Positions 45,740 to 58,146 of a stretch of 64,000 nucleotides of DNA are shown here, piece after piece; positions within the stretch are counted from its first letter, which is position 1, and the number at the start of each line of letters is the position of its first letter. The translations under genes were made by a program, and so were the position numbers. Source of the stretch: Coptis chinensis (taxonomy: Eukaryota; Streptophyta; Magnoliopsida; Ranunculales; Ranunculaceae); assembly GCA_015680905.1 (NCBI GenBank), contig CM027380.1, forward strand, positions 19,734,001 to 19,798,000, written 5' to 3'. Below the pieces are notes generated by a model, which saw only the letters and a list, made by a program, of their open reading frames with translations, had not been told where the DNA came from and searched no databases.

Positions 45740-47535
45740 TGATAAGTGCCTAAAATTGTATATTTTATATATAGTTTTATAGGCACTTTATAATATCATT
45801 TATGCTTAATTTCGTATTTTTAACTTAAAACCATACATTTGTTTTATTCCATGGCATTATGCACATTTTTTGGTCATAAAGGTTTATTTGCATATATGTG
45901 CATGTCTTTGGAAAAGTCCAATGCAAAATATGTTTTATTAATTTGGTTTAATATTTTTTGTAGGAAATAAAGATGTTGGTCAAAGCCCAATCAAAGCCTG
46001 AGCCCATAAGCCAAAGATGATCATTTAGATAATCAATAAGTGAGATCTCATGGAGTAAATTGTGCTATCAAGAATGGAAGGAAATATTAGAGAATTGATA
46101 ATTATGGAAGGAAATCAAGAAAGGATAATTGCAACTACTACCATATATTCTTACCATTTTCACCACATTAAAATTTTCATTAATTACTTATTCCCTAGAT
46201 TTCATTATATCAAATCATTCCATAATACCTTATATCCTAGCCACCATATATTCTCCCATATCCTCACCATATTCTTGCCAATCACTCCATTCCTAATTCA
46301 AAACCATATCATTCCATTTTATTCTTTATTTGATTTCCAATTTATATTTCTTTCCTTCCTCATGCCTTGATAATATCTCTTCCGTATTCTATTCCCTAAA
46401 TTCTTTTATCTTATATTTTCTTCCTATATCCCAAAGATTATTTCTATTTTGTGTGAAGATATTATATGCACAAAGATCTTGTTGGTGGAAGCTATAAATA
46501 GAGAAGAGAATTGGCATTGAGAAGAGGCATTCTACACCATTCTACAAGCAGTCTACACTCATGCTACACTCATTCTATCTCCATTCTAGTAGAAATTTTG
46601 CTTTGTAGTTTTAGTTCATTTAATTAGTGAGGAAGAGTGCTCTTGAGTGTGTAATTTTCCGAAGATCAACATCAAAGCAATAAAGGCGGTTTCAATGTTC
46701 ACTCTATCCCTTGTCTTTAATTATTCTTTCATGTTAATTAATAGCATGGAGGGCTAAGCTTCCACCCCATGGTGGAAAGTGAAAGCTCTCCATGAAATTC
46801 TTTTTATTTTGTTTTGTCCATTTTTGTTAGAATCTCCACTATATGTGTTTTTGATGAAATCCAATGATATCTCTTTTTAATTGATTTTTGCACTAAGGTT
46901 AAATGTGCATGGTTTCTATCACCGTGAAAAAGACGGGGTATTTTCCATTGTTAGTTTATTCTTTTTGTTAAAAATCTTTTAGACTCAACTTTATTAGTCA
47001 TTAAGGGATTTTTGGGATTTTTTGTACTTCTTATTGTGGACATTGAATGCCTAAAAATTCCTCATTTGGAGTCAGAGAATAGAGGATTGAATTTAATATT
47101 GGGATGTTTTATTATGTTCTTCAAGTTATATTTTCCACTAATTCTAGAACTAGCGTTTAAGATTTAGTAAAGTTTTAGAGAAATTTAACAAGAGGTATAA
47201 AACTGAAATACAAGAATTGTTGGTGAGTTAGTAACTTTGTATCAAGGGTTTTGATAAATTGATCTTTGAAAATTAATTGCTTTAGTTAGTCATTATTTCC
47301 TTACAAGTTACTTTTATTTTTAGTTTAGATAAGAAATTAGAAATCCTCAACAATTGTTTTAATATTAATCACCAAGTTAGCTATTGGTTTATGAAATCTT
47401 TTCTCCCCCATTTATTCACTTCAAAATGTGGATTGATACCTCACTTACTGCTATTCTAATAAGATTTTATTGATTATTTTGCAGTTTTTTGAGATTTTTG
47501 TTGATTGACAAGTTTTAGAAGACGGAATTAAATAT
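45740..47535 (+). mobile_element. LTR-like insertion of a third subfamily (right border uncertain)
   Basis: Starts TGATAAGTGCCTAAAATTG, similar to the start of the other LTRs here (TGATAAGAGCC), and interrupts the leader just before gag of the minus-oriented element. Internal sequence has the same layout (an early AAAGCCCAA(A/T) stretch, then AT-rich). The end is probably at ATTCGACA near 47535, or at TTGATTGACA near 47510. No clean target duplication was found (ATAAT on the left). Probably a solo LTR. Confidence 0.6.
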
Positions 47536-47996
47536 TCGACAATCGTCAAAACAATCCTGATATGCTAGTATAAACCTCTAACAGGAGATGCGAGGAGTGG
47601 AAGAAAGAAGTACCTGAATGCCTCCTTGCTTCGCTTATGAATAATGTCTTCTATACGCGAGCTCAGTGTATTTAACAAGTTAGAAACACTGAATAACTTG
47701 AAGAAAAGGAAATTTGTACTAACCGGTGAAAATCGAGTTTTTCATAAGAAGGCTGGTTCGCCGAAATAGCCTTGGTAGTAGGTGGGTCGCCAGGTCCAAC
47801 TCGAGCTCTAGGCATTTCAGCGCTAGGCGCGCTCAGAAACAGCCTTGGTAGGCCGTGGGTCGCTCTCAAGTCCAACTCGAGCTCCATGTGTTTCAGCGCT
47901 AGGCGTGCTCCGAAATAGCCTTGGTAGGGCGCGGGTCGCACTCAGGCTTTTTCTAGGAAATTTTTTTAGTTTCTGAACTAGACAATCACTGCTAGT
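47536..47996 (-). other. leader of the minus-oriented element, second part
   Basis: Matches, in reverse complement, the leader of the plus-oriented relative (CGCGACCCGCGCCC-like, TTCAAGTTATTCAGTGTTTC, CACTCCTCGC). It ends at CTAGT (47992-47996), the duplicated target of the element that follows. Confidence 0.7.
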
Positions 47997-49083
47997 TGAT
48001 AAGAGCCCAAAACTGTAGTTTTAACCCCTTAACAATCGTACTTTTAGACCAATTATGTGAATAATAAGTAAGAGTTAATACTGATTACGTGTTTTTATGC
48101 ATTTCAGGCTTCAAAGTCCATTATGTGCAGAAATGTGCCACTTTAGCGAGATAAAGGAGCAAAGGTCGGTTGTTAAGGATTTCTGTGAATAAAGGCCAAG
48201 ATTCAAGGAGACAAAGCCTTTGTAAAGCCCGGTCAAAAGCTGAAAAGTCAACACGGGCAGAAACAGCACACAAAGTCAGCAGAACTTCCGAAAGCCGTAT
48301 CTTTGTACTCAGACCTCGGAATTGGGCCTACCTTATGTCAAAACGACCGGCTCGGAAAGAGCTTTCCAATGGTTTAAGATTTGACCCAATCAGAGGAGCA
48401 GAAGTGGATGAAAACTCTGTTGAAGTCAACTGCAGCTGAAGAGGTTTTTTTGGAATGAAAGAATTGGGTTTTGAATCAGGCCCAAAACATGGCTCCAAGC
48501 CCATGCACGATTTTTGGATCTGAAAGTATAAAAACAAAAGCTTGACTCTTTATTAATGGCAGTTAGGTTAGGAAGCTAATATTAATGGAGTTTAGGGTTA
48601 GAAAAAGATAGATCTAGATTAGTTTTTAGATCTAGATCTAGTTTTTTTACATTCATTCAATTAGTAGTTTAGAATCATATTTAGTTTTTAGAATAAAGTA
48701 TTAGTTCTTTATTTCAATTTAGATTTTTGCTTAAATTCTTATTTAGATTTAGTTGTCTTAAATTCATAATTAGTTATTCACAATCTTAGTTCTAAATTAG
48801 TTTTAATTTCAGTTTAATTTAATTATGTCTTATTGTTATTATTGTTCTTGTGTTGGGAATGGTCATTAAATTTCACATCAAATCATTACTCTCACCATTG
48901 TTCCTTTTGGGTTTGATTAGTTGAATTTGTTTAAATCTTGAGGTTTAAGAGTGGAACGAATCCTGACTCTCTTATATTACTTCATTATTGAGAGTAGGAA
49001 TATTGATATAAACACATATTTACGTAAATTGATTATTTGTGTTTACGCATAGATAGTTAGAATACGTAAAATCACTTTTATCA
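47997..49083 (+). repeat. 5' LTR of complete element
   Basis: 1087 bp, TGATAAGAGCCCAAAACTG to AATCACTTTTATCA. Matches 56946-58044. Confidence 0.95.
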
Positions 49084-49085
49084 AA

Positions 49086-49098
49086 TGGCGCCGCTGCC
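49086..49098 (+). promoter_or_regulatory. primer binding site (tRNA-Asp type)
   Basis: TGGCGCCGCTGCC, two bases after the LTR. The same motif lies at 58132-58144 on the minus strand for the host element. Typical of Athila/Tat-type gypsy elements. Confidence 0.8.
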
Positions 49099-49439
49099 AT
49101 CTTAATCTCATTCAAGACAAGAATTCAATTGCTTGAATCCAAGGGGCAATCCCCATTCTCTACCCACCCACCCTTTTAATTTTTCATTCTTATTTCTTGA
49201 ATTTTCGAACTGGTTCACTGTTTTAGGCATAGGGGCTGCGGATTCACAGAGAAAAACACTGCGGTGAAGGTATTTCTAAATTTTCGAAAATTCTGAAAAT
49301 TTTCAGACATAATATTTAATGTGTTGTTGATTTACTGGAATATTTTCAGATTTTTCAAAGTTGGTTTACCTTGTGAAAAAATACGATCCTTACAGTGCTG
49401 CATTTCAGTTTTCACACCGTATGTTCTTGAAAAACAGAC

Positions 49440-49870
49440 GAGTAAGGTTACTTAGGGAGTTCTAAAAATTCTATAATTTTTACAGAAGTATCTATCCTAA
49501 GTCAGGAGTTTGTAGAATTTGACGAGTTTTTGATTTGTTTTGACCTCCTAAATAGTAGAGTGTTTCCAGTGTGTTCCTGCAGTGTTGCAAACACTTAATA
49601 TCTGGAACACCAGCCGATAAGGAGAGGTTGTAAAACTCCAATTGCTCTAAAATTTTTACAGGAACAAGTAGGATCTGTTAGGAGTCTCCAGTAAAAATTT
49701 GGCAACTTTTAGCTTTGTTTTGATGGGTTAACCGTTCAGTTGTTTGTATTGTGTCCGAAAACTGTTTTGGAAACTTTGCAGGGCAGTAGAGGGACTTTCA
49801 TAGTTCCGATTGATCTGAAATTTTACAGGCTACTTGATAGATGTCTTAGCAAAGTACTGTAAAAATTTCA
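49440..49870 (+). repeat. three diverged tandem units in the leader
   Basis: Units of about 170 bp, each with (C)T(C)TAAAATTTTTACAGGAA-like sequence (near 49476, 49652, 49818), then a short spacer and CAGTAAAAATTTGG-like or TGTAAAAATTTC. Non-coding. Confidence 0.55.
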
Positions 49871-50247
49871 AATTTTTTGGAGTACGATAAAAGGCCTAAA
49901 ACTCGAAAACCCTGAAGCGCGACCCGCGCCCAAAACATTGGACATTCGAAAACCTTGAGCACACCCGCGCCCTCGAAGGAAAATTCAGCGTGAACAGCCC
50001 AATTTTCACAGGTTAGTTCAAATTTCTATTTCTTCAAGTTATTCAGTGTTTTTAACTTGTTAAATACACTGAGATCCCGTATACAAGACGCTATTCCAAC
50101 GCGTAGCAAGGAGGCATTCAGGTACTCTTTCTTCCACTCCTCGCCTCTTATGTCAGAGGAGTTTTAATTCTAGTATAATCAGGCTTGTTTTTCGTAGAAA
50201 TAAATACAACACGCCTATCTAGAATTTCACACACTACACTTGCATCA

Positions 50248-51980
50248 ATGGCTAAAGAACAAGAGACTCCTCTCTTTGATTTTTATAAAGCCCTAAACGA
50301 TGGCCCTAAGTCGTGCATCGTTCTTGCAGACCTAGTGGGGGATTTTCGAATCCCCCCTAATATATTTAACTTGTTACCGGTTTTTCATGGTTTAGACCAC
50401 GAGAAGCCTTACCAGCACATGCGTAGGATAGACCAAGTTCTCACTACATTCCATCATCCTAGCGTAAGTCCAGATCAAGTTAAACTTAGGGTGTTTCTTT
50501 TCACCCAAAGCCGACAAAGGGCGGCTTGGTTGGTTGCCCAAATGCCAAACTCGTGGACTCATGGGCTCAACTTGTTTAATTGTTCATGGAACAATTTTAC
50601 CCACCACTAAAGACAGATGAAATGCTTCACAAGATTCATTTCTTCCACTATAATCCTCATGAATCCTTTTCAGAGGCCTGGAATCGTTTCACTGATCTTC
50701 TCATTGAATGCCCAAGATCATAATCTTACGAAAAGACACGCTTTTGTTCGTGGCTTTCTTCAAGGGGCTTTCACATTATCATAAGGAGGTTCTAGATATC
50801 ATGACTGGGGGTAGTTTTCTTAGTAAAGGAGCCTTGGAGGCTTATAAATTCTTAGAAGATCAATCTAAGAAGAACAACAATTGGGGAGGAAATGATTCCT
50901 CCCGCTCCTCTCCTTCTTCTCTTGAGGTTAAACATGATCCCGAGCTTAAAAATTCTTATCGATGCCCTTACTAAAAGGTAGATGCCATCTCTGTTCAACA
51001 ACAACCCACTCTAGTCATGAACATTAACTCTACTCGTTGTAATGTCTGTTGTAGTCTTGAGCATTCCGACTTCTATTGTCCTCTTGTCTATTCACAAACA
51101 CCACCACAACCATCACACTTCAACCAGTTAACTCGACATCAAGGACAAGGGAACTTAGGTGACCGAAATAGAGGTTTAGTACCCAGAACCCAGAACTATC
51201 AACATCAAGACATGAACGCTCAACAAGCTTTAATTCCAATACAACCATCTACAGACAAAGTAGTAGTGACCTTGTTGGAGAAACAAAATCAAATTATGCA
51301 ACAAAACTCCAACTTGATGAAAGATCAGCATGATCAAAACTCTAATATGATGAAACAAACGATGCAAATGATGCAGTCTTTGTGCCAAAAGGTTATTGAC
51401 ATGTCTTCTAACCAAAATAATAACCAAACCGGCGTGTTTCAAAGTCAAGCAGTGCCTAATCCTAAGTTAACAAACACCGCATTCGAAATAAAAAGTATTC
51501 AGTGTAATGGTAATATAAACCAAGGGGACCTACAGGCAGTCACTACCCTTCATTCAGGGAGAGTAGTTGATAACCAAGTGACTATGCCTAAAGATCACCC
51601 GCAAACTAAAAATGATACCATACCAAATACTATAATAGAAACTGAAGACCCTACAATTGTAGAAGTACCAGTTAAACCACAACTAAAAGGGAAAACATTA
51701 CAAGACCCAATAATAGAAAGTGAAGACCCTACACCTGTAGAGGTTCCAATATGGACACCTAGATGGAAAACGGATAGAGATAAATCAAAGACTAATAATA
51801 CTTTTATCCCTTCTACTAAAAATAGGGATAAAACACCATATCCCCAAAGACTAGTTGTGTTTAAAAAGGACGAGAATTTTGATGAGATTAGGGAAGTGTT
51901 TAAAAATTTGACTATAAACCTACCTTTTCTAGAAGCTATAAAAAGTCTACTGGACACGCTTAAGTTTCTAAAAGAGTTGT
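50248..51980 (+). pseudogene. gag polyprotein of complete element
   Basis: ATG at 50248 in the context CATCAATGGC. Gag domain: TPLFDFYKALNDGPKSCIVL, DFRIPPNIFNLLPVFHGLDH, YQHMRRIDQVLTTFHH. Frameshifts near 50510, 50590, 50720 and 50950 move the reading. It continues with HKIHFFHYNPHESF, SEAWNRFTDLLIEC (Trp intact here), GGSFLSKGALEAYKFLEDQ and the zinc knuckle CNVCCSLEHSDFYC (CX2CX4HX4C) after 51017. From 51017 the frame is open for 369 codons through a Gln/Asn-rich stretch. Not functional as it stands. Confidence 0.85.
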
Positions 51981-53198
51981 GCACCAAGAAGAGGAAAGCC
52001 AACATACCCCACCTAAACATTCTTAATCCAACAATATCCTCTTTATCCGAACATAACGGAATTGTTAAGTACAAGGACCCCGGGTCGCCCTATCAGACAA
52101 TGCACCTTAGGGTGATACCTTCATAACAACTGCTTTATTAGACTGGGGCAGTGTTAACTTACTCCCTTTTTATTTATATAAACAACTAGGTCTAACAAAA
52201 CTCCAACCAACCAAAATGACTTTGTAGTTAGCCGATCGTTCTATTAAGTATCCCAAGGGTGTAGTTGAAAATATTCTCGTTAAAGTTAAGGACTTTTACT
52301 ATCCAGCCGACTTTGTTATTCTTGACACAGAAGTTGCTCATGATTCCATTCCCATCATCTTAGGGCGTCCTTTCTTGGCAACCGCCAATGCCCAAATCAA
52401 TTGTTGGGATGGCTCAATGACTCTTTCTTTTGGAAATCTTTCTGTAGAAGTTAACATGTTTAGACAAAAACAGGGACAACTAGGTTTGCCTGTAGAAGAG
52501 GAAGTGAAGTCCATTGACACTTTAGTCCCCACACTAGTAGATACCCCTCTTATGGAAGAAGACAAGGATCACAATTTCTACTCCCTAGACGTAGATAACA
52601 TCAAGGAGGATTTCCTTCGACTCTTTTGCAACCCTTCTTTGTCGCCTCGCGAGTTCTCTCCTATTGACATCCATTCATCTCTTGACGCCATGACGGAAGA
52701 AGAATTTTTCGCCCTCTATCCCAGTGATTCTTCTTACCCACCTATTGAGGAATGTCTTGCATATCTCAAGGCCTTTGATGATATAGAACTAAGAACACTA
52801 GTTGAACACCATTCACCCACCTCACATCCTCATGTCACTCACCTTCCATCACGAATGTTCCTCGCCCTTTACCTTTTCAAAGAACCATTGAGTTTGTACT
52901 TGACCTTGGTGTTTCTCCTATGTTTCATAACTATCTAAAACCAACTGGTGAAGAAGTAACACCCAAGGACAAGCCACCTGACACTTTTTCATTTTTTCCA
53001 TTTTTTTCCTTCTAAAAATTATCCACATCCCACGATCTTCCACAACCATCAATTTTCTCACGTTCATTTACTTGGCATCCCCTTCGTAGGAGGACAAAGA
53101 AGAAACTGTATGCTCGATTAGGTTTTAGATCTATAAGGCTTTTCTCTCATTCCATTAAGCTACGCCATAGGAAATCTTGGTGCTTAATTTCGTTTTGA
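51981..53198 (+). pseudogene. aspartic protease and tail of complete element
   Basis: Same layout as in the minus-oriented element. After HNGIVKYKDPGSP a frameshift leads to TTALLDWGSVNLLPFYLYKQ: where the relative has DLGT the catalytic stretch reads DWGS, with one codon missing. A stop follows near 52228, then LADRSIKYPKGVVENILVKV, AHDSIPIILGRPFLATAN and the tail (SLDAMTEEEFFALYPSDSS, PPIEECLAYLKAFDD). A frameshift near 52860 follows, and the reading ends with SIFSRSFTWHPLRRR and RSIRLFSHSIKLR at 53198. The active site is therefore altered as well as the frame. Confidence 0.8.
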
Positions 53199-54340
53199 TG
53201 GTGCATTCCATGTTAACTATTTATGGAAAGATCCACAATTGTTTAGATTATTGATATATGGGAAACTACATGTAAATACATATATATCACTTTAATTCTA
53301 GGGAATCTGACTTTAAAAGACCCATGTTTTAAAACAAATTTTTACAAACCTGTTTTCAAAAATTTGTTTGGGGGTGGGGTGTTTGGTTTTTCCATGCTTG
53401 ATCACTAAACTTCCTATTCTTATCCCCACCTCGCTCCCTTTAAGAGTAGCTAGATTTCTCCTTGTTTGTTGTTTTGATGTTGTTTTTTTTTATTATTATT
53501 ATTTTTAGTAGATAGGATGTTACGTTGTTAAATTCCGTAGTTAACTTTGAATTTGGTAGTTAAATATTGTTTGAATTTCAATTTTAATATAATGTTGTTC
53601 TTTTCAAATTGTGCATGGATTTTATTGTTAATCCCACCTTCCCGAATTGTTTGGGGGTGATATTATTTATTCTATCATGAATTGTAGAAGATCCTCCATT
53701 TTAGAGTTTGTTTTGGAGTGAAGGTTGAGAATATTGTCGTAATTGGTATACCTATGATTAGATGTGGTGGTAGGATGAAATTTAAGAGAGTTTAGAAGTT
53801 ACTAGTCTAAATCCAGTATAAAAGATATTAGGGTTGTTATAGAATCAAGAATATGAGTTGTTTCCGTTTTGGTTCGAAATTTTATTGTTTCCGAAATTGC
53901 CTTTAAAGCTTTTTGGCAACCTACCGATTCGTTTTAACAATTCAAAACCTATAAAAACTTCATTCATTCTACATTCACAACCCACACTACACCTAACTTA
54001 CATCTCTCACCTTTCACTCCCACGTTTCCCATTGTTCTTCACCATTTTCACAAATCAGCACCTCGAGCGACTCAAGCGCTGATGGAAGCGCACACTCGCT
54101 CTAGCCATTTTTCTGAAATTTTACACCGAAGCACCCGCCCTCAACTTGAGCGACTTTGCCAAACACTGTAACTCTAAAACCTCGAGTCGCGACCCCAACT
54201 TGAGCGACTTCGCTTCCAAACATTGTAACTCCAAAACCTCGAGCGCCACTTTGCCTTTTGCCTTCGTGAACACGGAAAATTCCAGTTTTCTGCGGGTTGT
54301 TCCCGGGTGATTTGCAGCTGTTCCAGAGCATAGTTTTGAG
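53199..54340 (+). other. non-coding region of complete element
   Basis: Contains TTTGTTTGGGGGTGGGGTG (near 53364) and CCCACCTTCCCGAATTGTTT (near 53633), shared with 40300-40630 of the relative. A GAGCGACT-rich stretch near 54060-54240 just before the extra ORF shows short repeats (CTTGAGCGACTT, ACTCCAAAACCTCGAG). Confidence 0.6.
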
Positions 54341-55039
54341 ATGACATCTCCTACAATAATACCATAACAGTCTTTCAAAGATTGTTTCAAAGCACTACTT
54401 ATGGTGCTTGGTTTCGCGACGTGATCACACACGTAGGCTGGGAACCGCTTATGGTTCTTGCTAGCATTTGTTCTTAGACTTGCCATGCCCGCTGAAATAC
54501 AAGACCCATGATGCTATTGGGTAGATAATATGCATGTCTACACTTATGACTTTTTGCATGAGGTTTATGGGGCAGGCATTTTCCGTATCGAGGACCAAGG
54601 GGAATATAACGTCACCCTTGGTAGCCTGTCCATGAACATAGGAACTGTTATGTTTTAGATCATGCTAAACATTTTAGGGGAATGACGTTTTTCTTCTGTG
54701 AATGATGCCACTTGCAGCGTCTTTCTTGCTTTAACCACGGGACGTATGTGCCATGACCTTCCCAGAACCTTGATGTCTACTTTAGCACGAGCCTATAGCA
54801 TGAAGCATAAGTATCTTCTTATGCCTGTTTTAGTTTGCCGTATTATATTATGTTTCTTCCCTATTTTTTGTGCCCGTTTCACGGATTGGGTTGGGGTCGA
54901 AATGGTGAGACCCACCAATTGTATTATCCGATCTTTTAGTGCAATGACTTGGCAAGGGTGGAGGATACAACCTCATCAGGTTGCACCTTACACCCCATCC
55001 GACCAAGTGGCGCTTAACAAAGTTAGCATCCGTAGATGA
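54341..55039 (+). pseudogene. extra ORF of the family, damaged copy
   Basis: ATG at 54341 (MTSPTIIP, then stop), with YGAWFRDV and GWEPLMV in shifted frame. About 50 codons present in the relative (RPDELYSLALTSYF to EITRF) are deleted, then LAFVLRLAMPAEI, VDNMHVYTYDFLHEVYGAG, IFRIEDQGEYNV. The reading continues beyond the point where the relative is truncated (DATCSVFLALTTGRMCHDLP, RAYSMKHKYLLMPVLVCRII) to a stop at 55037-55039, so the intact ORF was probably at least 250 codons. Confidence 0.6.
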
Positions 55040-56928
55040 TAAATGGCGGCAAGCTTGGCAAATTATAATGGCATGGCGGGGATGCGAAGGAACCTCACTT
55101 CTTTATATAAGAGGAGGATGACAAGTAAATGCTTTGGAGTGGAGGTAAGTTTTAGTTTCAGGTTAGTGTCCGCTTATGTCCAAAGCAATTTAATTTCGTT
55201 AACCCCATAATGGGTGGAACTCTTATAGAGTTGCGTCAGTTTTTTTTATTTCCTATATTAGTATGTTCTAACCTTGTTTTGCAGATGTTCCAAAATTTCA
55301 CGCATTTCCATGGTATTTTTCTACCCTATTTATTTAAATGCTTTGAGGACAAAGCATGCTTCTTGTTTGGGGGCATAGAAACACGTGTAATTAAGGCATC
55401 TGTTAGGATATAGATATGTATAATATGCATTTGTTTTCAAGTTAAAAATTTCAAAAATATAAATAAATAAGTTTATGCTATACACTTAGGAATATTGGTA
55501 TTGTTTTCTTTCTCTATGCTCTTAACAATCTAGAAGTTTCAATGTAGCTTTTGCATCGTAATAATTGTTAGAAACTTAGGTTAATATGTAGGTAATAATC
55601 TTTGCATCTATCTATAAATATATTACATGAGTATCTATGATTGTTAGCGATAAGTTTTATGAAATCTAGGCTAGAGTACTTATTCTACAAATCCTGTGAG
55701 AATATAGCCTAAAACCTTATATGAGCGAAACATTTGAGAAATGACACAAGGGAGAAGTAAAATCCGGATAGAGAAATCACACGTCCACTTTGCTTGATCA
55801 CTATGCCATATCTTAAGCGAGAATTTAGGCCCTCTTTGGATCGATATAGCCGAAATTCAAACCTATGAATTATTTTCCTCTAGTAAGCCCTCTAAGCCTT
55901 TCTTTAGCCTTCCATAAACCACAATTCCTTTACCCCTGTTACAAAACAAAACAAAATAAAAAATTCAACTTACCCAATCTAGAATAAGTCCGAGAATAGA
56001 ATGAATGAAGAAAGAAGAAGAGAAAACCCGTGTAAAACAAAAATTAGTTAGTTTCTTGAGAAAAATAAAAGAAGTTTCCATCCAAGGAAAAGAAAAAAAA
56101 AATATATAGAAATAAATAAAAACTCCAAAAATAGAATAAAAGGGAGTCAAAAGCCAAAGAAAATAAAAAGAAAAATATGGCTAAGGATGGAAACAAAGTA
56201 TAGAAAAAAAGAAAATAACAAGGTTTTCTCTAAGTTACATAATATGAAGACTCTATTATCTCGGACTTGTCCTTTTGAATATCCATTTCCTTTCTTCTTA
56301 AACCATCTCATAATCCCCAACACACCTAATAAAGACCTCTCTAGCTCAATTAGGAATAGGTTAATGTGATAGTAAGTGGCGGATGTGTTTGATTGACTCC
56401 GGCTTCCTTGTTTGTCATTGAGATTGTAAGGTAAAGTGTGCCCACTTGCATTACTTTGGAGTAGCTAAAACTCGAGCGGAAAAATCGAGTGGTTTTGTCT
56501 TGACATTTATGTGAGGATTTACTTAAGGGCTTATTCGAAGTTTTCAGAAACGAACCGCTAGGCATTTCATAGTATTACTCATAGTATATATATTTGTATC
56601 ATAGATGATTGATTATTATGCATATATTAGTTTAGGTTTTGACTTGGTTATTCTTATTCAATTGCTAGTGAGATGTATAGATAGTTGAGACATGAATGAG
56701 GAAACAATAGTTTTATTTCTTAGTCGTTGTAGTATAGATGAAGTTTGTGAGTACCTTCATGGAAAACTCTCACGAGGGTTATAACTCGCCCACTAGGGAA
56801 TTCCTAGTGGTTTAAAGGCCTTATCAGATATGGTAAATGTAATCGCACTCAGCGAAACGAGAGTAGTTATAACTCCATTTTTGGTCACTTATTTTAATTT
56901 CTCATATTTGCTTGAGGACAAGCAAAAT
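55040..56928 (+). other. non-coding 3' region of complete element
   Basis: No long frame. Includes GAGGACAAAGCATGCTTCTTG with TTTGGGGGCA (near 55345) and GAGGACAAGCAAAATGCTGT before the polypurine tract. AT-rich. Confidence 0.6.
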
Positions 56929-56945
56929 GCTGTTTGGGGGTGGTT

Positions 56946-58044
56946 TGATAAGAGCCCAAAACTGTAGTTTTAACCCCTTAACAATCGTACTTTTAGACCA
57001 ATTATGTGAATAATAAGTAAGAGTTAATACTGATTACGTGTTTTTATGCATTTCAGGCTTCAAAGTCCATTATGTGCAGAAATGTGCCATTTTAGCGAGA
57101 TAAAGGAGCAAAGGTTGGTTGCTAAGGAGTTCTGTGAATAAAGGCCAAGATTCAAGGAGACAAAGCCTTTGTAAAGCCCGGTCAAAAGCTGAAAAGTCAA
57201 CACGGGCAGAAACAATACACAAAGTCAGCAGAACTTCCGAAGGCCGTATCTTTGGACTCAGACCTCGGAATTGGGCCTACCTTATGTCAAAACGACCGGC
57301 TCGGAAAGAGCTTTCCAATGGTCTAAGCCTTGACCCAATCAGAGGAGCAGAAGTGGACAAAAAGTCTGTTGAAGTCAACTGTAGCTGAAGAGGCCTTTTT
57401 GGACCGAAAGAATTGGGTTTTGGGCCTAATTCTCTGGCCCAAAACATGGCTCCAAGCCCATGCACGATTTTTGGATCTGAAAGTATAAAAACAAAAGCTT
57501 GACTCTTTGTTAATAGCAGTTAGGTTAGGAAGCTAATGTTAATGGAGTTTAGGGTTAGAAAAAGATAGATTTAGATTAGTTTTTAGATCTAGATCTAGTT
57601 TTTTTTACATTCATTCAATTAGTAGTTTAGAATCATATTTAGTTTTTAGAATAAAGTATTAGTTCTTCATTTCAATTTAGATTTTTGCTTAAATTCTTAT
57701 TTAGATTTAGTTGTCTTAAATTCATAATTAGTTATTCACAATCTTAGTTCTAAATTAGTTTTAATTTCAGTTTAATTTAATTATGTCTTATTGTTATTAT
57801 TGTTCTTGTGTTGGGAATGGTAGTATAGAAATTTCACATCAAATCATTACTCTCACCATTGTTCTTTTTGGGTTTGATTAGTTGAATTTGTTTAAGTCTT
57901 GAGGTTTAAGAGTGGAACGAATCCTGACTCTCTTATATTACTTCATTATTGAGAGTAAGAATATTGATATAAACACGTATTTACGTAAATTGATTATTTG
58001 TGTTTACACATAGATAGTTAGAATACGTAAAATCACTTTTATCA
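56946..58044 (+). repeat. 3' LTR of complete element
   Basis: 1099 bp, preceded by the polypurine tract TTTGGGGGTGG (56931-56945). Starts TGATAAGAGCCC and ends CTTTTATCA, followed by the duplicated target CTAGT. Confidence 0.95.
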
Positions 58045-58130
58045 CTAGTCACAAACAAGGGTGGGTGGGTTTAATGGGACTTTGAGAAGACTAACAATAC
58101 TAATGAAAAAAATTATAAACGGAACTAAGA

Positions 58131-58144
58131 TGGCAGCGGCGCCA
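58131..58144 (-). promoter_or_regulatory. primer binding site of minus-oriented element
   Basis: Reverse complement reads TGGCGCCGCTGCCA, two bases inside the 5' LTR end at 58147. Confidence 0.8.
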
Positions 58145-58146
58145 TT

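Larger units (their letters stand above)
47997..58044 (+). mobile_element. complete gypsy-type LTR element with Gag-protease but no reverse transcriptase
   Basis: 10048 bp, flanked by CTAGT on both sides (47992-47996 and 58045-58049). 5' LTR, primer site, leader, gag, protease with tail, non-coding, extra ORF, non-coding, polypurine tract, 3' LTR. By eye the two LTRs differ by about two dozen substitutions and one indel of roughly eight bases, so insertion is not recent. No reverse-transcriptase, RNase H or integrase motif is seen in the 3.7 kb between protease tail and 3' LTR. It sits within the leader of a relative in opposite orientation. Confidence 0.92.

Noticed and set aside
48170..48439. 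89-codon frame repeated at 57119-57388
   Set aside because: Lies inside the two LTRs of the same element, so it is duplicated automatically; no protein features and several non-synonymous differences.
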